A DNA stretch of 64,000 nt from Methylobacillus methanolivorans (GTDB taxonomy: Bacteria > Pseudomonadota > Gammaproteobacteria > Burkholderiales > Methylophilaceae), in the NCBI RefSeq assembly GCF_020531845.1, contig NZ_JAJAVF010000002.1, forward strand, positions 841,543 through 905,542, given 5' to 3'. The notes beneath the pieces are model-generated. The model searched no databases. It worked only from the letters and a program-made list of their open reading frames with translations, and was not told where the DNA came from. How positions within the stretch are numbered: the stretch's first letter is position 1; each line of letters opens with the position of its first letter. Position numbers and translations under genes: made by a program. Shown one piece after another: positions 1-8,801 of the stretch.

Positions 1-566
1 AGGTAAGTATTGCTCAGTGTTGAAGTATTGCGATCACCTACAACACCTGTCTCACCACGGCTCCAAACTTGACGTACGTCAGCTTGCAAACCGAAAGATT
101 CATTGAACAAGTATTGTGCACCGAAGCCAACATTAGCCATCCAGGAAGTCTTCTTACCACCCCAGTCAGCGCCAGTTGCAGTTTCAGTGTAATCAATTTT
201 ATTACGTGCAGCGCCAACACCGGCCAGTAAGAACGGACGGAACTTGTCACGGCTAAAGAAGTACAGTGCATCTACACCGAACAGAGTCTGGCGATATTTA
301 CCATCGCTGAACTGGGAACGGTTTTCATCAGCACGGTTGTGGCTCAAGCCGATTTGAACATCCCAATGCTCGCTGATTTCCTTACCAAACTTCAAGAAAC
401 CACCAACACTTTGATTTTCAGCCTTGGCATCGTTGTCGGCATTCAGCACATTAACGCCTGGTAAAGCATACCAAGCACCGCTGTATGCAACGTCATCAGC
501 ACTCGCTACGGAAGTAGCAAATGCAAATGCGCCAGCAACTGCAAGACCAATCAGATTTTTTTTCAT
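1..566 (-). CDS. OmpA-type outer-membrane beta-barrel protein, 3' end outside window
   Basis: The frame is open from ATG at 564-566 to the window edge (188 codons seen). An AGGAG ribosome site lies just upstream of the start. The protein opens with a signal peptide (MKKNLIGLAVAGAFAFATS, cleavage probably after VASA). It continues with alternating aromatic and polar strands such as FRPFLLAGVGAARNK and ADVRQVWSR, typical of the eight-stranded OmpA N-terminal barrel of the outer membrane. Whether a C-terminal peptidoglycan-binding OmpA domain follows cannot be seen. The gene is 80 bp beyond the end of the mfnB operon on the same strand, with its own ribosome site. The barrel family is clear; the exact role is unknown. 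Confidence 0.8.
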   Translation of the reverse strand, partial: MKKNLIGLAVAGAFAFATSVASADDVAYSGAWYALPGVNVLNADNDAKAENQSVGGFLKFGKEISEHWDVQIGLSHNRADENRSQFSDGKYRQTLFGVDALYFFSRDKFRPFLLAGVGAARNKIDYTETATGADWGGKKTSWMANVGFGAQYLFNESFGLQADVRQVWSRGETGVVGDRNTSTLSNTY

Positions 567-646
567 TCGATTTAACTCCTGATGACTAACGGACGACTTG
601 ACTATACTCAATGCATAAAAGCCACGCAACGATATAGTCGAGGAAA

Positions 647-1357
647 TCAAGCCAGATCGGCACTTTCAACCGACTTGTTGTAATTATACAACAACACCCT
701 TAACGCAGACACCCTGCTTTTACAGAGTTTTGCAACACGATCAAACCCTTCGCATACCGCGCCACGAACGCCCACGTAAGAGGGTTTCATTTTAACTATA
801 TTTTCAATATTTTCAATATTTAACGATCCGGCCAAGCCAGTTTGCATACCTGCGGCTAAATGCACAAACTCTTGGAGTTCTTGTTCGCTCATATGAGAAA
901 GCAAACTACTTCCATCCTTGTGTGCCGTATCAAGCATCACGCCCCAAAAACCAGCCTCTCGCAGCAATGGTAGCAAGGTAAGCTGTGGAGCAATATCCGC
1001 CATGAGTACCGCGACCATTGCCAGCTTGTGTTCAGCAATTAACGACTGTAAGGCATGAATGCACGCCGTATTATCGCGCTCATTCCCAAAAAAACCGACC
1101 TTAATAATATCCACGCCTGTCATTTTCATTTGCATGACAGCCTGGCAAATCAATTCAGGTTGCATAGGCAGATCACCTGTAGTCGCACTGGTTATCCGCC
1201 TACCATCAACTGCCTCAACTGCCTGCTTGACGACCAAATGCGGCAATGCACCTAATGCACCCTCTAGAGGATTTTTCATATCAATGATATCCGCACCGCC
1301 TTCCAAAGCCATCAAGGCTTCTTCAGCCGAAGTCACGCTGATCAGCAATTTACTCAT
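647..1357 (-). CDS. mfnB: (5-formylfuran-3-yl)methyl phosphate synthase, MfnB family
   Basis: The 236-residue TIM-barrel protein matches archaeal MfnB (former DUF556) in length and N-terminal motif. Residues 23-30 read DIIDMKNP, in which Lys28 is at the position of the Schiff-base lysine. The family condenses two glyceraldehyde-3-phosphates to the furan precursor of methanofuran. In methylotrophic bacteria this supports the formyltransferase/hydrolase step of H4MPT-linked formaldehyde oxidation in the cytoplasm. The start overlaps the DUF447 stop by 4 bp, so it is the last gene of a translationally coupled run from purA. Family assignment is firm; that the bacterial enzyme makes a methylofuran precursor follows from known methylotroph biology. 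Confidence 0.88.
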   Translation of the reverse strand: MSKLLISVTSAEEALMALEGGADIIDMKNPLEGALGALPHLVVKQAVEAVDGRRITSATTGDLPMQPELICQAVMQMKMTGVDIIKVGFFGNERDNTACIHALQSLIAEHKLAMVAVLMADIAPQLTLLPLLREAGFWGVMLDTAHKDGSSLLSHMSEQELQEFVHLAAGMQTGLAGSLNIENIENIVKMKPSYVGVRGAVCEGFDRVAKLCKSRVSALRVLLYNYNKSVESADLA

Positions 1358-1929
1358 GCTTGGTTTTCCCCTGTGATCATGGCTTTGTGATTTTCAACCT
1401 TATCGACTAGCCACTGCCAAGCCTCTAACTCACGCTCCCCTGCGGTCTTCTCTATCGCAATTTTCAGGTAATTAAGCTCGGTCTCGATTTTATCCAACGG
1501 TAGCATATGCAAACGACTGACTAGCACAGCTAATTCGATCACTGCTGCTTGTGCGCGGTTGAATCCACGAAATGGGGCATGAGTTTCTTCGTGCACAACC
1601 CGAAAATAAAGCTCCGGCCGAACCTGATCTTCCTTAACCTCCACCAGTGCCAACTCTCGATGCGTCAATGCTGAACTCAGCACCACACCATCAATCTTGC
1701 TGGCTTTGGTTAACGGCCAATCACGATGTCCAGATAAACTACCAGCGAACACGCGTACATCATCCGTAAAATTAAGCACCGCATGCCGGGTCGACAATAG
1801 ATTATCCAACGTCACTGAAGGGCGAAATGGAGCAATCAATATCAAGCCATTACGCTCCCTCACACCAAAAGGTGCAATGTGTGGAACACCTTCTGGGCTT
1901 AGTGTAGTCAGTATGCTTTCGTAAATCAT
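1354..1929 (-). CDS. DUF447 flavin-reductase-like protein
   Basis: The 191-residue protein has the DUF447 pattern: an N-terminal split-barrel flavin-binding-like half (residues about 1-100, with APFGVRERNG and VLNFTDDVRVFAG) and a helical C-terminal half rich in Glu and Lys. DUF447 proteins occur in methanogens and in bacteria carrying H4MPT genes; their reaction is not established. It overlaps DUF6513 upstream and mfnB downstream by 4 bp each, so all three are probably made together. A role in methanopterin or methanofuran cofactor assembly is inferred from context only. Confidence 0.8.
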   Translation of the reverse strand: MIYESILTTLSPEGVPHIAPFGVRERNGLILIAPFRPSVTLDNLLSTRHAVLNFTDDVRVFAGSLSGHRDWPLTKASKIDGVVLSSALTHRELALVEVKEDQVRPELYFRVVHEETHAPFRGFNRAQAAVIELAVLVSRLHMLPLDKIETELNYLKIAIEKTAGERELEAWQWLVDKVENHKAMITGENQA

Positions 1930-3443
1930 GCGTCTGGCATCTTTCTTGTGCTACGCGGCCCGCAGGTCACATCCTCGACAGGCGGCTCGATATTAGGCTC
2001 TTTTTCAATCCGACGGGGGCCGCACGTCGCTTCTGCATTATTGTGCTCGGCCCGCTTCTCTTTTTTATCCTTTAGTGCCGCATCCCGGTGTTCTACCCTG
2101 CCCTCAGGGTCTTTCGCCAATGTGGCACACCCCCATTCCAACTCTTCATCCTGGCTATAACGCTTCTTTAACTGCCACGCAATTTGTGCGCGCGCCAACT
2201 CAACCCCAAGATAGAAAGCATGTGATCCATCATGATCCACATTGAGGTAAGGATATAACCTGAAGGGATCGGTCTCACAATGAATGCCATCGCGATTGAA
2301 CACATGCATGCCATCTTTGCTGATAATGATACGAAAGCTGGGATCCTTGATCTGGCTTGCCAACTCTTCCACCTCTTCCGGCGTATAGGTAAAAGGACGC
2401 CTATCATGCAGCCCTAACAAGCCATTACTGTAGTCGCGGGGCAAACGGTTTTCTTCGCGTGCAGCATACATGACGCGACGCGCCACATCAGCCTCGGCAA
2501 CAGCAAACGTGGCATGCGCGCTTACCGAGGTGGCGAGCACAGCATTGATCTTAAGCTCAGTAATCATGCCAAACAACATCGCATTGATGCCGGTAGTATC
2601 AGCGTCAGTCAACTCAGTCAGGTTGCCCACGCCCATCATGATCTCGATATCTGGATAGCGTTTTCTCAGACGCTGATAACGCACGATAGAGTCAGTAAAA
2701 CCAAACGGAATGGGATCAAGGATAGCATCGGCAATGAATGGCTTATTGCGCTTCAACATGCCTTCAATCGCACGATACAAAGATCTAGGATTGGTGGGGG
2801 TAGTAGGAATCAGGATGGGGATAGATTCAACCTCATCGGCGATCCACAAGGTTTTTTCCGTCAGGCTTAATAGATAATCGGCCCCTGCCCTGCCCGCCAA
2901 CAGCAAATCATCTGCATTTAAGGAATCAACGCTGACCTTGAAGCCCTCTTGCTTCAAAGCCTGTATTGACTCCTTAAGGTGAGGAAAAGGTGTATTGGGC
3001 AAACAACCCAGATCCACCACATCTGCACCTTGCCGACGAAACTCCTGCGCGCGCGCAACCACGCCATCTACAGAAAGCTGTGGTGCTTCTACAATCTCGG
3101 CAAAAATCTTGACGTCGTACATGGATAAATCTGCCTGACGGCCTCCGCGACCAAAAAACTGCGGCAAATCCTTAAGGTCTTCAGGCCCACGCTGGACTGG
3201 CACACCATACTTTTCTTCCAGCGGGGCCAAATCACCACGACATAAGCCTGGTACGATAATCCGATCTGCATCACCAGCATCTGGCAACCTGCGCATAATC
3301 AGTTGCGGCGTCAGTAATGCCGCCACTGAAACCCCAAGCTGGGCAACTCTATAATTGAATTCCGTCGGCTGCATATCTGCCAGCACTTTGTGCAGGCTTT
3401 TTTCCGCAAGCTTTCCGGTCAGGAAGAGGAGGTTTTCAGACAT
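1926..3443 (-). CDS. DUF6513 / dihydropteroate synthase-related protein
   Basis: The 505-residue protein has an N-terminal DUF6513-like region (about 1-140). A TIM-barrel related to pterin-binding dihydropteroate synthase follows (about 140-370), with QGADVVDLGCLPN and MGVGNLTELTDADTTGINA. The C-terminal part is charged (about 440-505) and contains two ATCGPRR/VTCGPRS-like Cys-Gly-Pro-Arg repeats. Such proteins cluster with archaeal-type C1 genes in methylotrophs and are thought to act in tetrahydromethanopterin synthesis; the reaction is not settled. The start overlaps the end of the flavoprotein gene by 25 bp. The twin CGPR motifs in the tail are unusual for a DHPS-like protein and may bind metal. 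Confidence 0.78.
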   Translation of the reverse strand: MSENLLFLTGKLAEKSLHKVLADMQPTEFNYRVAQLGVSVAALLTPQLIMRRLPDAGDADRIIVPGLCRGDLAPLEEKYGVPVQRGPEDLKDLPQFFGRGGRQADLSMYDVKIFAEIVEAPQLSVDGVVARAQEFRRQGADVVDLGCLPNTPFPHLKESIQALKQEGFKVSVDSLNADDLLLAGRAGADYLLSLTEKTLWIADEVESIPILIPTTPTNPRSLYRAIEGMLKRNKPFIADAILDPIPFGFTDSIVRYQRLRKRYPDIEIMMGVGNLTELTDADTTGINAMLFGMITELKINAVLATSVSAHATFAVAEADVARRVMYAAREENRLPRDYSNGLLGLHDRRPFTYTPEEVEELASQIKDPSFRIIISKDGMHVFNRDGIHCETDPFRLYPYLNVDHDGSHAFYLGVELARAQIAWQLKKRYSQDEELEWGCATLAKDPEGRVEHRDAALKDKKEKRAEHNNAEATCGPRRIEKEPNIEPPVEDVTCGPRSTRKMPDA

Positions 3444-3967
3444 GCGAGTCTGGCCTGGATCGCGGCCTGCAATTGCTGCATATCACTGACTACCGTGGTG
3501 TCTTCAAATGTTTGAAGTCTTTCGATATTCTCTAAGTCAACCCTACGCGGATATACCTTGACCATATTGTCCCGAGGCGCCTCAGATTCTACCTCAGGCG
3601 CTGTATCACAGGCGAATACAATGCTGGGTACACCACATTTGCCAGCCTGGGCATATACATTGGTCACCAAGGTATCAGAAATACCGCATACCATCTTGGC
3701 AATGGTATTGGAGGTTGCGGGCGCGATGACTACCGTATGATAGTTGCCGTAATAAAACATCTCTACTGGCACCGAGCTTGCAGTTTTATCCTGAAACACC
3801 TTAGCAACCTGATGTCGGTAGCCGTACTGCTGAAGCACTTCCGCCCCTGCGCGGCTCAGGAACAAATCCACATCTTCCAGGCCATCAATAATTTCAATGC
3901 ATTCACGGAGATAATGACCTGAGCCAGTAATAGCCCAGGCCAGCCTTGGTTTTTCTACTGTTTTCAC
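3419..3967 (-). CDS. Flavoprotein related to archaeoflavoprotein AfpA / DmrB
   Basis: A GTG start at 3967 is preferred: it follows an AAGG-type ribosome site and lies 8 bp after the purA stop, while the longer open frame would run back into purA. The 182-residue product shows the flavoprotein (HFCD) fold: an N-terminal TGSGHYL nucleotide loop and a central APATSNTIAKMVCGISDTL motif typical of FMN-binding decarboxylase-like folds. Archaeal relatives include AfpA and dihydromethanopterin reductase DmrB. In methylotrophs the gene is placed among H4MPT genes, so reduction of dihydromethanopterin is a reasonable inference, not proven here. Confidence 0.78.
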   Translation of the reverse strand: MKTVEKPRLAWAITGSGHYLRECIEIIDGLEDVDLFLSRAGAEVLQQYGYRHQVAKVFQDKTASSVPVEMFYYGNYHTVVIAPATSNTIAKMVCGISDTLVTNVYAQAGKCGVPSIVFACDTAPEVESEAPRDNMVKVYPRRVDLENIERLQTFEDTTVVSDMQQLQAAIQARLACLKTSSS

Positions 3968-3974
3968 GCTAACC

Positions 3975-5297
3975 TTACACGCCGAAAGGATGGCGCAATA
4001 CGATAGTCTCATCGCGTTCAGGACCTGTGGAGACAATATCCACGGGAACTTCGCACAAAGCTTCCAGACGCTTCAGGTAATTGCGGGCATTCTGCGGCAA
4101 ATCTTCCCAGCGGCTAACACCGAAAGTATTTTCATCCCAGCCCGGCAAGGTTTCATAAACAGGCTTACAGCGCGCGACATCATCAGCCCCAACTGGCAGC
4201 AAATCAACAGGTTTGCCATCCAGTTCATAGCCAGTACAGATATTTAGCTCCTTGATACCATCCAACACGTCCAGCTTGGTGATACACAAACCAGTCAAGC
4301 CGTTGATGCGGGCAGAGCGACGCAATGCCGCAGCATCAAACCAGCCACAACGGCGCTTACGCTTGGTCACTGTGCCGATTTCACGACCCTTGTCAGACAT
4401 CTGGAACCCGGGAGTATCCTCAGTTTCGATATCCAGTTCACTAGGGAAAGGCCCTCCGCCAACACGTGTGGTATAGGCCTTGGTAATCCCGAGGACGTAA
4501 TGCAGCATGCTGGGGCCAACACCTGTACCAGCAGCAGCTTGGCCAGAGATACAGTTGGAGGAAGTTACATAGGGGTATGTACCATGGTCAACATCAAGTA
4601 ACGTCCCCTGCGCGCCTTCAAACAGGAGGTTTTGGCCTGCCTTGTTTGCATCATAAAGTGCAGCAGAAATATCCGTGACCAATGGTTGTAGCAATGGTGC
4701 CTTGGATAAGGCGCTGTCCAGTTGTTGCTGGAAATCCACCGCTTCGGCATTCAGGTATTTGGTGAGAACGAAGTTGTGATAATCCAGCACTTCGCGCAGC
4801 TTTTCTGCAAAACGCTCTGGATAGAACAAATCATAGACACGCAATGCACGACGTGCCACCTTGTCTTCATAGGTTGGGCCAATGCCCTTGCCTGTAGTGC
4901 CAATCTTGCGGCCTGGGTCACGCGCTGCTTCACGCGCCTTGTCCAGACGTACGTGATAATCCAGAATCAATGGGCAACCTGGGCTTACTTTCAAGCGGTT
5001 GCGCACTTCCAGACCTGCCTTTTCCAGGCCATCGATTTCGAACAGAAGATGGCTTGCATCCAGCACCACGCCGTTACCGATATAGCAATTGACGCCTTCG
5101 CGCACAATACCGGAAGGAACCAGATTCAGCTTATATTCCTTCTGGGAGGCACCTTGACCGATCACCAGGGTATGACCAGCGTTATGACCACCTTGAAAGC
5201 GCACAACACCTTGTGCATGGTCGGTCAACCAGTCAACGATCTTACCTTTACCCTCATCGCCCCACTGGGTACCGATAACAACGACGTTCTTGCTCAT
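3975..5297 (-). CDS. purA: Adenylosuccinate synthetase
   Basis: The 440-residue enzyme catalyses GTP-dependent joining of IMP and aspartate, the first committed step to AMP. The N-terminal QWGDEGKGK loop carries the catalytic Asp14, GGHNAGHT carries His42, and [14 protein letters not shown] lies near 130. All are hallmark motifs, and length matches the family. ATG at 5297 is used; an in-frame TTG four codons earlier has no better ribosome site. It follows hisZ by 21 bp and is followed 8 bp later by the flavoprotein gene. This hisZ-purA pairing is common in betaproteobacteria; the added C1-cofactor genes downstream are the special feature here. Confidence 0.97.
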   Translation of the reverse strand: MSKNVVVIGTQWGDEGKGKIVDWLTDHAQGVVRFQGGHNAGHTLVIGQGASQKEYKLNLVPSGIVREGVNCYIGNGVVLDASHLLFEIDGLEKAGLEVRNRLKVSPGCPLILDYHVRLDKAREAARDPGRKIGTTGKGIGPTYEDKVARRALRVYDLFYPERFAEKLREVLDYHNFVLTKYLNAEAVDFQQQLDSALSKAPLLQPLVTDISAALYDANKAGQNLLFEGAQGTLLDVDHGTYPYVTSSNCISGQAAAGTGVGPSMLHYVLGITKAYTTRVGGGPFPSELDIETEDTPGFQMSDKGREIGTVTKRKRRCGWFDAAALRRSARINGLTGLCITKLDVLDGIKELNICTGYELDGKPVDLLPVGADDVARCKPVYETLPGWDENTFGVSRWEDLPQNARNYLKRLEALCEVPVDIVSTGPERDETIVLRHPFGV

Positions 5298-5318
5298 GAA
5301 TAGATCCAATAGATAGAT

Positions 5319-6482
5319 TTATAACGCGGGAGCGGCCACGACGACCCACTCTCCATTTTGCTGAACCAGGATGCGATCGCAACCCAGCTCCGCACGATAA
5401 GACTCTTGCCCAGGCAGTTCCTGAATCACCACTTGTCCTTGAGAGCGCAGATGCTCAACAGCCAAACTCAATGAAACATCGGCAACAGCAGGTGCAAAAA
5501 TCGCAGTTGCCATTTCAGCCGCTGGCAACGAACTCACTACGCCACGCAAGTCGAGACTGAAACCAGTAGCTGGTCGGGCGCGTCCAAAAATAGCACCGAC
5601 TTCATCGTAGCGACCGCCCCTAGCCAATGGCCCTGCATATCCTTGCGCATAAGCAGCGAAGACAATGCCACTGTGATAATGATAACCACGCAATTCTGCC
5701 AGGTCGAAACAGACCTTCACATCAAGGTCTGCCAAACCTGTACCCACTGACTTGAGATCACGTAGTGCCTGCTGAATGGCTTCAATGCGTGGCAAGCGTT
5801 TAGCCGCTTCTTCAAGCACACTGACATCACCGTTCAACTCCGTCAGGCTGGACAATGCCGCTAATGTTTCCTGGGTTAAATTCTTGCCCAGTTCACGTAC
5901 TGCCGACTGATCCTTGCTTTGCAAGGCAGCATAGAGTTCTTGCTCCTGCGCCTCGGCAATGCCGGCATGCTCAAGCAAGCTAGCAAAGATACCGACATGG
6001 CTCACGTCTATGTATAAAGTGCTCAAGCCAACGGCATGCAGGGCTTTGATCATCAGGCGCTGGATTTCGATATCGCTCTCAACACCGGCATGACCATACA
6101 GCTCTGCGCCCACATGTAAAGGCTCACGGCTACGCGCAAGACCATCCGGCGCAGTACGCAACACGCTGCCGGCATAACATAGGCGTGTCACACCTTGGTT
6201 ATTCAGCATGTGGGCATCAATACGCGCAGTTTGCGGTGTCATGTCAGCACGGATACCCATGAGCTTTCCGGTCAGTTGATCAACTACCTTGAAAGTCGCA
6301 ATATCCAGATCATGGCCAATACCAGTCGTCAGTGATTCCATGTATTCCATCATGGGTGGAATCACATACTGATAACCATGAACCTTGAACAAATCCAGCA
6401 AACTGCGGCGCAATTGCTCTACGCGCGCAGCCTCGGCTGGGAGTACATCTTCGATGTATTCGGGAAGTAACCAGTTACGCAT
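5319..6482 (-). CDS. hisZ: ATP phosphoribosyltransferase regulatory subunit
   Basis: The 387-residue class II aminoacyl-tRNA-synthetase-like protein starts at MRNWLLPEYIEDVLPAEA. It keeps the HisRS-like pattern (RADMTPQTAR, GGRYDEVGAIFGRARPATGF) but is shorter than HisRS and lacks a normal anticodon domain. HisZ binds the short form of HisG to make a histidine-sensitive first enzyme of histidine synthesis. A true hisS lies elsewhere in the window (38576-39835), which supports this call. The open frame extends upstream into the DUF2065 gene, but the ATG at 6482 fits the family. It sits between the DUF2065 gene and purA. Confidence 0.93.
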   Translation of the reverse strand: MRNWLLPEYIEDVLPAEAARVEQLRRSLLDLFKVHGYQYVIPPMMEYMESLTTGIGHDLDIATFKVVDQLTGKLMGIRADMTPQTARIDAHMLNNQGVTRLCYAGSVLRTAPDGLARSREPLHVGAELYGHAGVESDIEIQRLMIKALHAVGLSTLYIDVSHVGIFASLLEHAGIAEAQEQELYAALQSKDQSAVRELGKNLTQETLAALSSLTELNGDVSVLEEAAKRLPRIEAIQQALRDLKSVGTGLADLDVKVCFDLAELRGYHYHSGIVFAAYAQGYAGPLARGGRYDEVGAIFGRARPATGFSLDLRGVVSSLPAAEMATAIFAPAVADVSLSLAVEHLRSQGQVVIQELPGQESYRAELGCDRILVQQNGEWVVVAAPAL

Positions 6483-6502
6483 TTTTCTATGAGATTTAAG
6501 GG

Positions 6503-6688
6503 CTAGTGCACAAAGAGCACGATCAACAAGCCTGCCAGCATGGATGCCAGCCCGACGAAACGTAACTGCCCATCCTTCATTTCCACCATCCGTTGAAATG
6601 TCTGCCTCCAAGCTTGGGGAGCAACTAAAGGCAACACACCTTCAATCACCAATACCAAACCAAAGGCAAGCAATAGGCTGGAAGTCAA
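6503..6688 (-). CDS. DUF2065 (YjeT-like) small inner-membrane protein
   Basis: The 61-residue protein has two predicted membrane helices (about 5-24 and 44-60) joined by a basic/amphipathic loop with PQAWRQTFQRM. This matches the YjeT/DUF2065 family in size and sequence. It lies directly after hflC, as in Escherichia coli hflK-hflC-yjeT-purA. Function is unknown; it is often assumed to relate to the HflKC membrane complex. Confidence 0.88.
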   Translation of the reverse strand: MTSSLLLAFGLVLVIEGVLPLVAPQAWRQTFQRMVEMKDGQLRFVGLASMLAGLLIVLFVH

Positions 6689-6703
6689 GATGGGCGTTCC
6701 TGC

Positions 6704-7588
6704 TTATTTGGCTGCGCTACCAGCGCGACCAGAATTGCGCATGTACTTAAAGAAATCAGAGCTAGGGTCAAGTACCATGACATCACTCTTGCTCTTGAAG
6801 CTATTACGATAGGCATCAAGACTACGGTAAAACGCATAGAACTCAGGGTTCTTGCTGTAAGCCTGGGAATAGATTTCCGCAGCCTTGGCATCACCTTCAC
6901 CCTTGGTCTTTTGCGCTTCGCTAAAAGCCTCGGCAATAATCACCTCGCGTTGCCTATCCGCATCCGCACGAATCTTTTCCGCTTCACCGGCACCCCTGGA
7001 GCGCAATTCATTGGCAACCCGTTTACGCTCGGCCTCCATACGCTGATAGACAGACTCGCTGACCTCTTGCGGCAAATCGACGCGACGCAAACGCACATCC
7101 AGCACCTGGATACCCATTTGGCGTGAATCGCGATCTGCACGCTGACGCAGGATTTCCATGATCTTGCTACGCTCACCAGACACAACCTCGTGAATGGTGC
7201 GTTTACCAAACTCGGCGCGCAAACCATCATTGACTGTCTGCGACAAGCGTCGCTCCGCCTGCAACTCATCCCCCTTCACGGAGACATAATATTTCGCAGG
7301 GTCAACAATACGCCACTTGATGAAAGAATCGACCAATACGTTTTTCTTCTCACTGGTCAGGAAGCGATCAGGCTCCACCCAGTTCAACGTGAGAATACGC
7401 TTGTCGAAATAGCGTACGTTATCCACCAACGGTACCTTGAAGTACAGGCCTGGCTCTTTTTTCACAGAAACGATCTCACCCAAGCGAAACACCAGGGCAT
7501 ATTCACGCTGATCTACACTAAAAGCAGATAAACTCAGTAGCAGCAAAGCTGCAATCAGGCCCAAGAGCACTGTTCCCAGATTACGCAT
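6704..7588 (-). CDS. hflC: FtsH modulator HflC (SPFH protein)
   Basis: The 294-residue protein has an N-terminal signal-anchor (about 4-22), then an SPFH/prohibitin domain (about 20-190: YALVFRLGEIV, VLDVRLRRVDLP). A long Arg/Glu/Ala-rich coiled coil follows (about 190-250). HflC with HflK forms a large periplasmic cage around the FtsH protease and modulates its activity. The start codon overlaps the hflK stop by one base (TAATG), so translation is coupled. Confidence 0.95.
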   Translation of the reverse strand: MRNLGTVLLGLIAALLLLSLSAFSVDQREYALVFRLGEIVSVKKEPGLYFKVPLVDNVRYFDKRILTLNWVEPDRFLTSEKKNVLVDSFIKWRIVDPAKYYVSVKGDELQAERRLSQTVNDGLRAEFGKRTIHEVVSGERSKIMEILRQRADRDSRQMGIQVLDVRLRRVDLPQEVSESVYQRMEAERKRVANELRSRGAGEAEKIRADADRQREVIIAEAFSEAQKTKGEGDAKAAEIYSQAYSKNPEFYAFYRSLDAYRNSFKSKSDVMVLDPSSDFFKYMRNSGRAGSAAK

Positions 7589-8763
7589 TATCGGCTCTCC
7601 CTGTCTCGACTACGGAATGAGTCGCGTGAACGCTGAATATTGGTATCAAGCTCAGGCACAGTGCTAGGAACTACAGGCTGTACGTTAGGATTAGCGGCTG
7701 GGCTTGCTCCTGAAGCGGAAAGTAATTTATCAAGAGGCAAGTACAGCAAGCTGTTGTTACCCTTTTGATCAACGACAACCTTGCTGACACTAGACATAAT
7801 CTGCTCTTGTGCATCTAGGTATAAACGCTGACGAGTCACCTCAGGAGCACGTTGATACTGTGCCAACACCTGCTCAAAGCGGCTGGCATTACCCTTGGCT
7901 TCGTTTTCTACTCGCAGCTTGTAACCTGCAGCCTCTTCCAACAAGCGCGAAGCAGTACCACGAGCACGTGGAATCACATCATTGGCGTAGGCATAACCTT
8001 CGTTCTTTTGACGCTCAAGATCCTGTCCCGCCTTCACGGCATCATCAAATGCTGCCTGTACTTGCTCTGGCGGCTGGGCATTCTGCATGGTGACATTGAC
8101 AACATTCACACCAGTGGAATAACGATCCAGAATTTCCTGCATCAATTGCTTGGCCAATACCGCAATTTCCTCACGACCTTCATAGAGCGCAAAGTCCATC
8201 TTGCTCTTGCCGACTATCTCACGAATCGCGGTTTCTGCAATGCCTCGCACGGACTCTTCCGCAAAGCGATTGTTAAACAAGGCTTCTTCAACATTCTTCA
8301 AGTTGTATTGCACGGCGAATTGCAGGTCGATGATATTTTCATCATCAGTCAGCATCAGGGACTCTCGAAGTTCACGACCACGACCCGCGCCACCCTCTGC
8401 AGAGCGATACCCTACTTCAATGGTACGCACCTGCTCCATATTCACCACAGTCACACTTTCCACCGGATAAGGCAAATGCCAACGGGGGCCAGGCATAGTG
8501 GTCTCGACATGCTTGCCAAAACGCAACACGACGCCACGAGAACCCTGATCAACGATATAGAAGCCAGTGGCAAACCAAATGACAGCAATCAGGCCCAATA
8601 CAGGCAACACAGGGATCGTCCTGGACTCAGGAGCCGGGCCGCCACCATCATTACCACTCTTGCCGAACAAGCCATTCAGCTTCCTGCTGAACTGTCGGAA
8701 TACTTCATCCAAATCGGGCGGACCATCGTTGTTACGATTGCCCCAACCGGGATCGTTAGCCAT
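7588..8763 (-). CDS. hflK: FtsH modulator HflK (SPFH protein)
   Basis: The 391-residue protein begins with a Gly/Asn/Asp-rich cytoplasmic segment (about 1-47) typical of HflK. One membrane helix (about 52-72) and an SPFH domain (IVDQGSRGVVLRFGK) follow, with an Ala/Glu coiled coil and a Pro/Ser/Arg-rich tail. It forms the HflKC complex with FtsH. It lies 38 bp after hflX and is coupled to hflC. Confidence 0.95.
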   Translation of the reverse strand: MANDPGWGNRNNDGPPDLDEVFRQFSRKLNGLFGKSGNDGGGPAPESRTIPVLPVLGLIAVIWFATGFYIVDQGSRGVVLRFGKHVETTMPGPRWHLPYPVESVTVVNMEQVRTIEVGYRSAEGGAGRGRELRESLMLTDDENIIDLQFAVQYNLKNVEEALFNNRFAEESVRGIAETAIREIVGKSKMDFALYEGREEIAVLAKQLMQEILDRYSTGVNVVNVTMQNAQPPEQVQAAFDDAVKAGQDLERQKNEGYAYANDVIPRARGTASRLLEEAAGYKLRVENEAKGNASRFEQVLAQYQRAPEVTRQRLYLDAQEQIMSSVSKVVVDQKGNNSLLYLPLDKLLSASGASPAANPNVQPVVPSTVPELDTNIQRSRDSFRSRDRESR

Positions 8764-8801
8764 GCATCACTCCGAAAAAATCAAAAAATTATGCGATTAG
8801 G

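Noticed and set aside
4722..5303. 193-codon plus-strand frame opposite purA
   Set aside because: Antisense shadow; purA on the minus strand is unmistakable.
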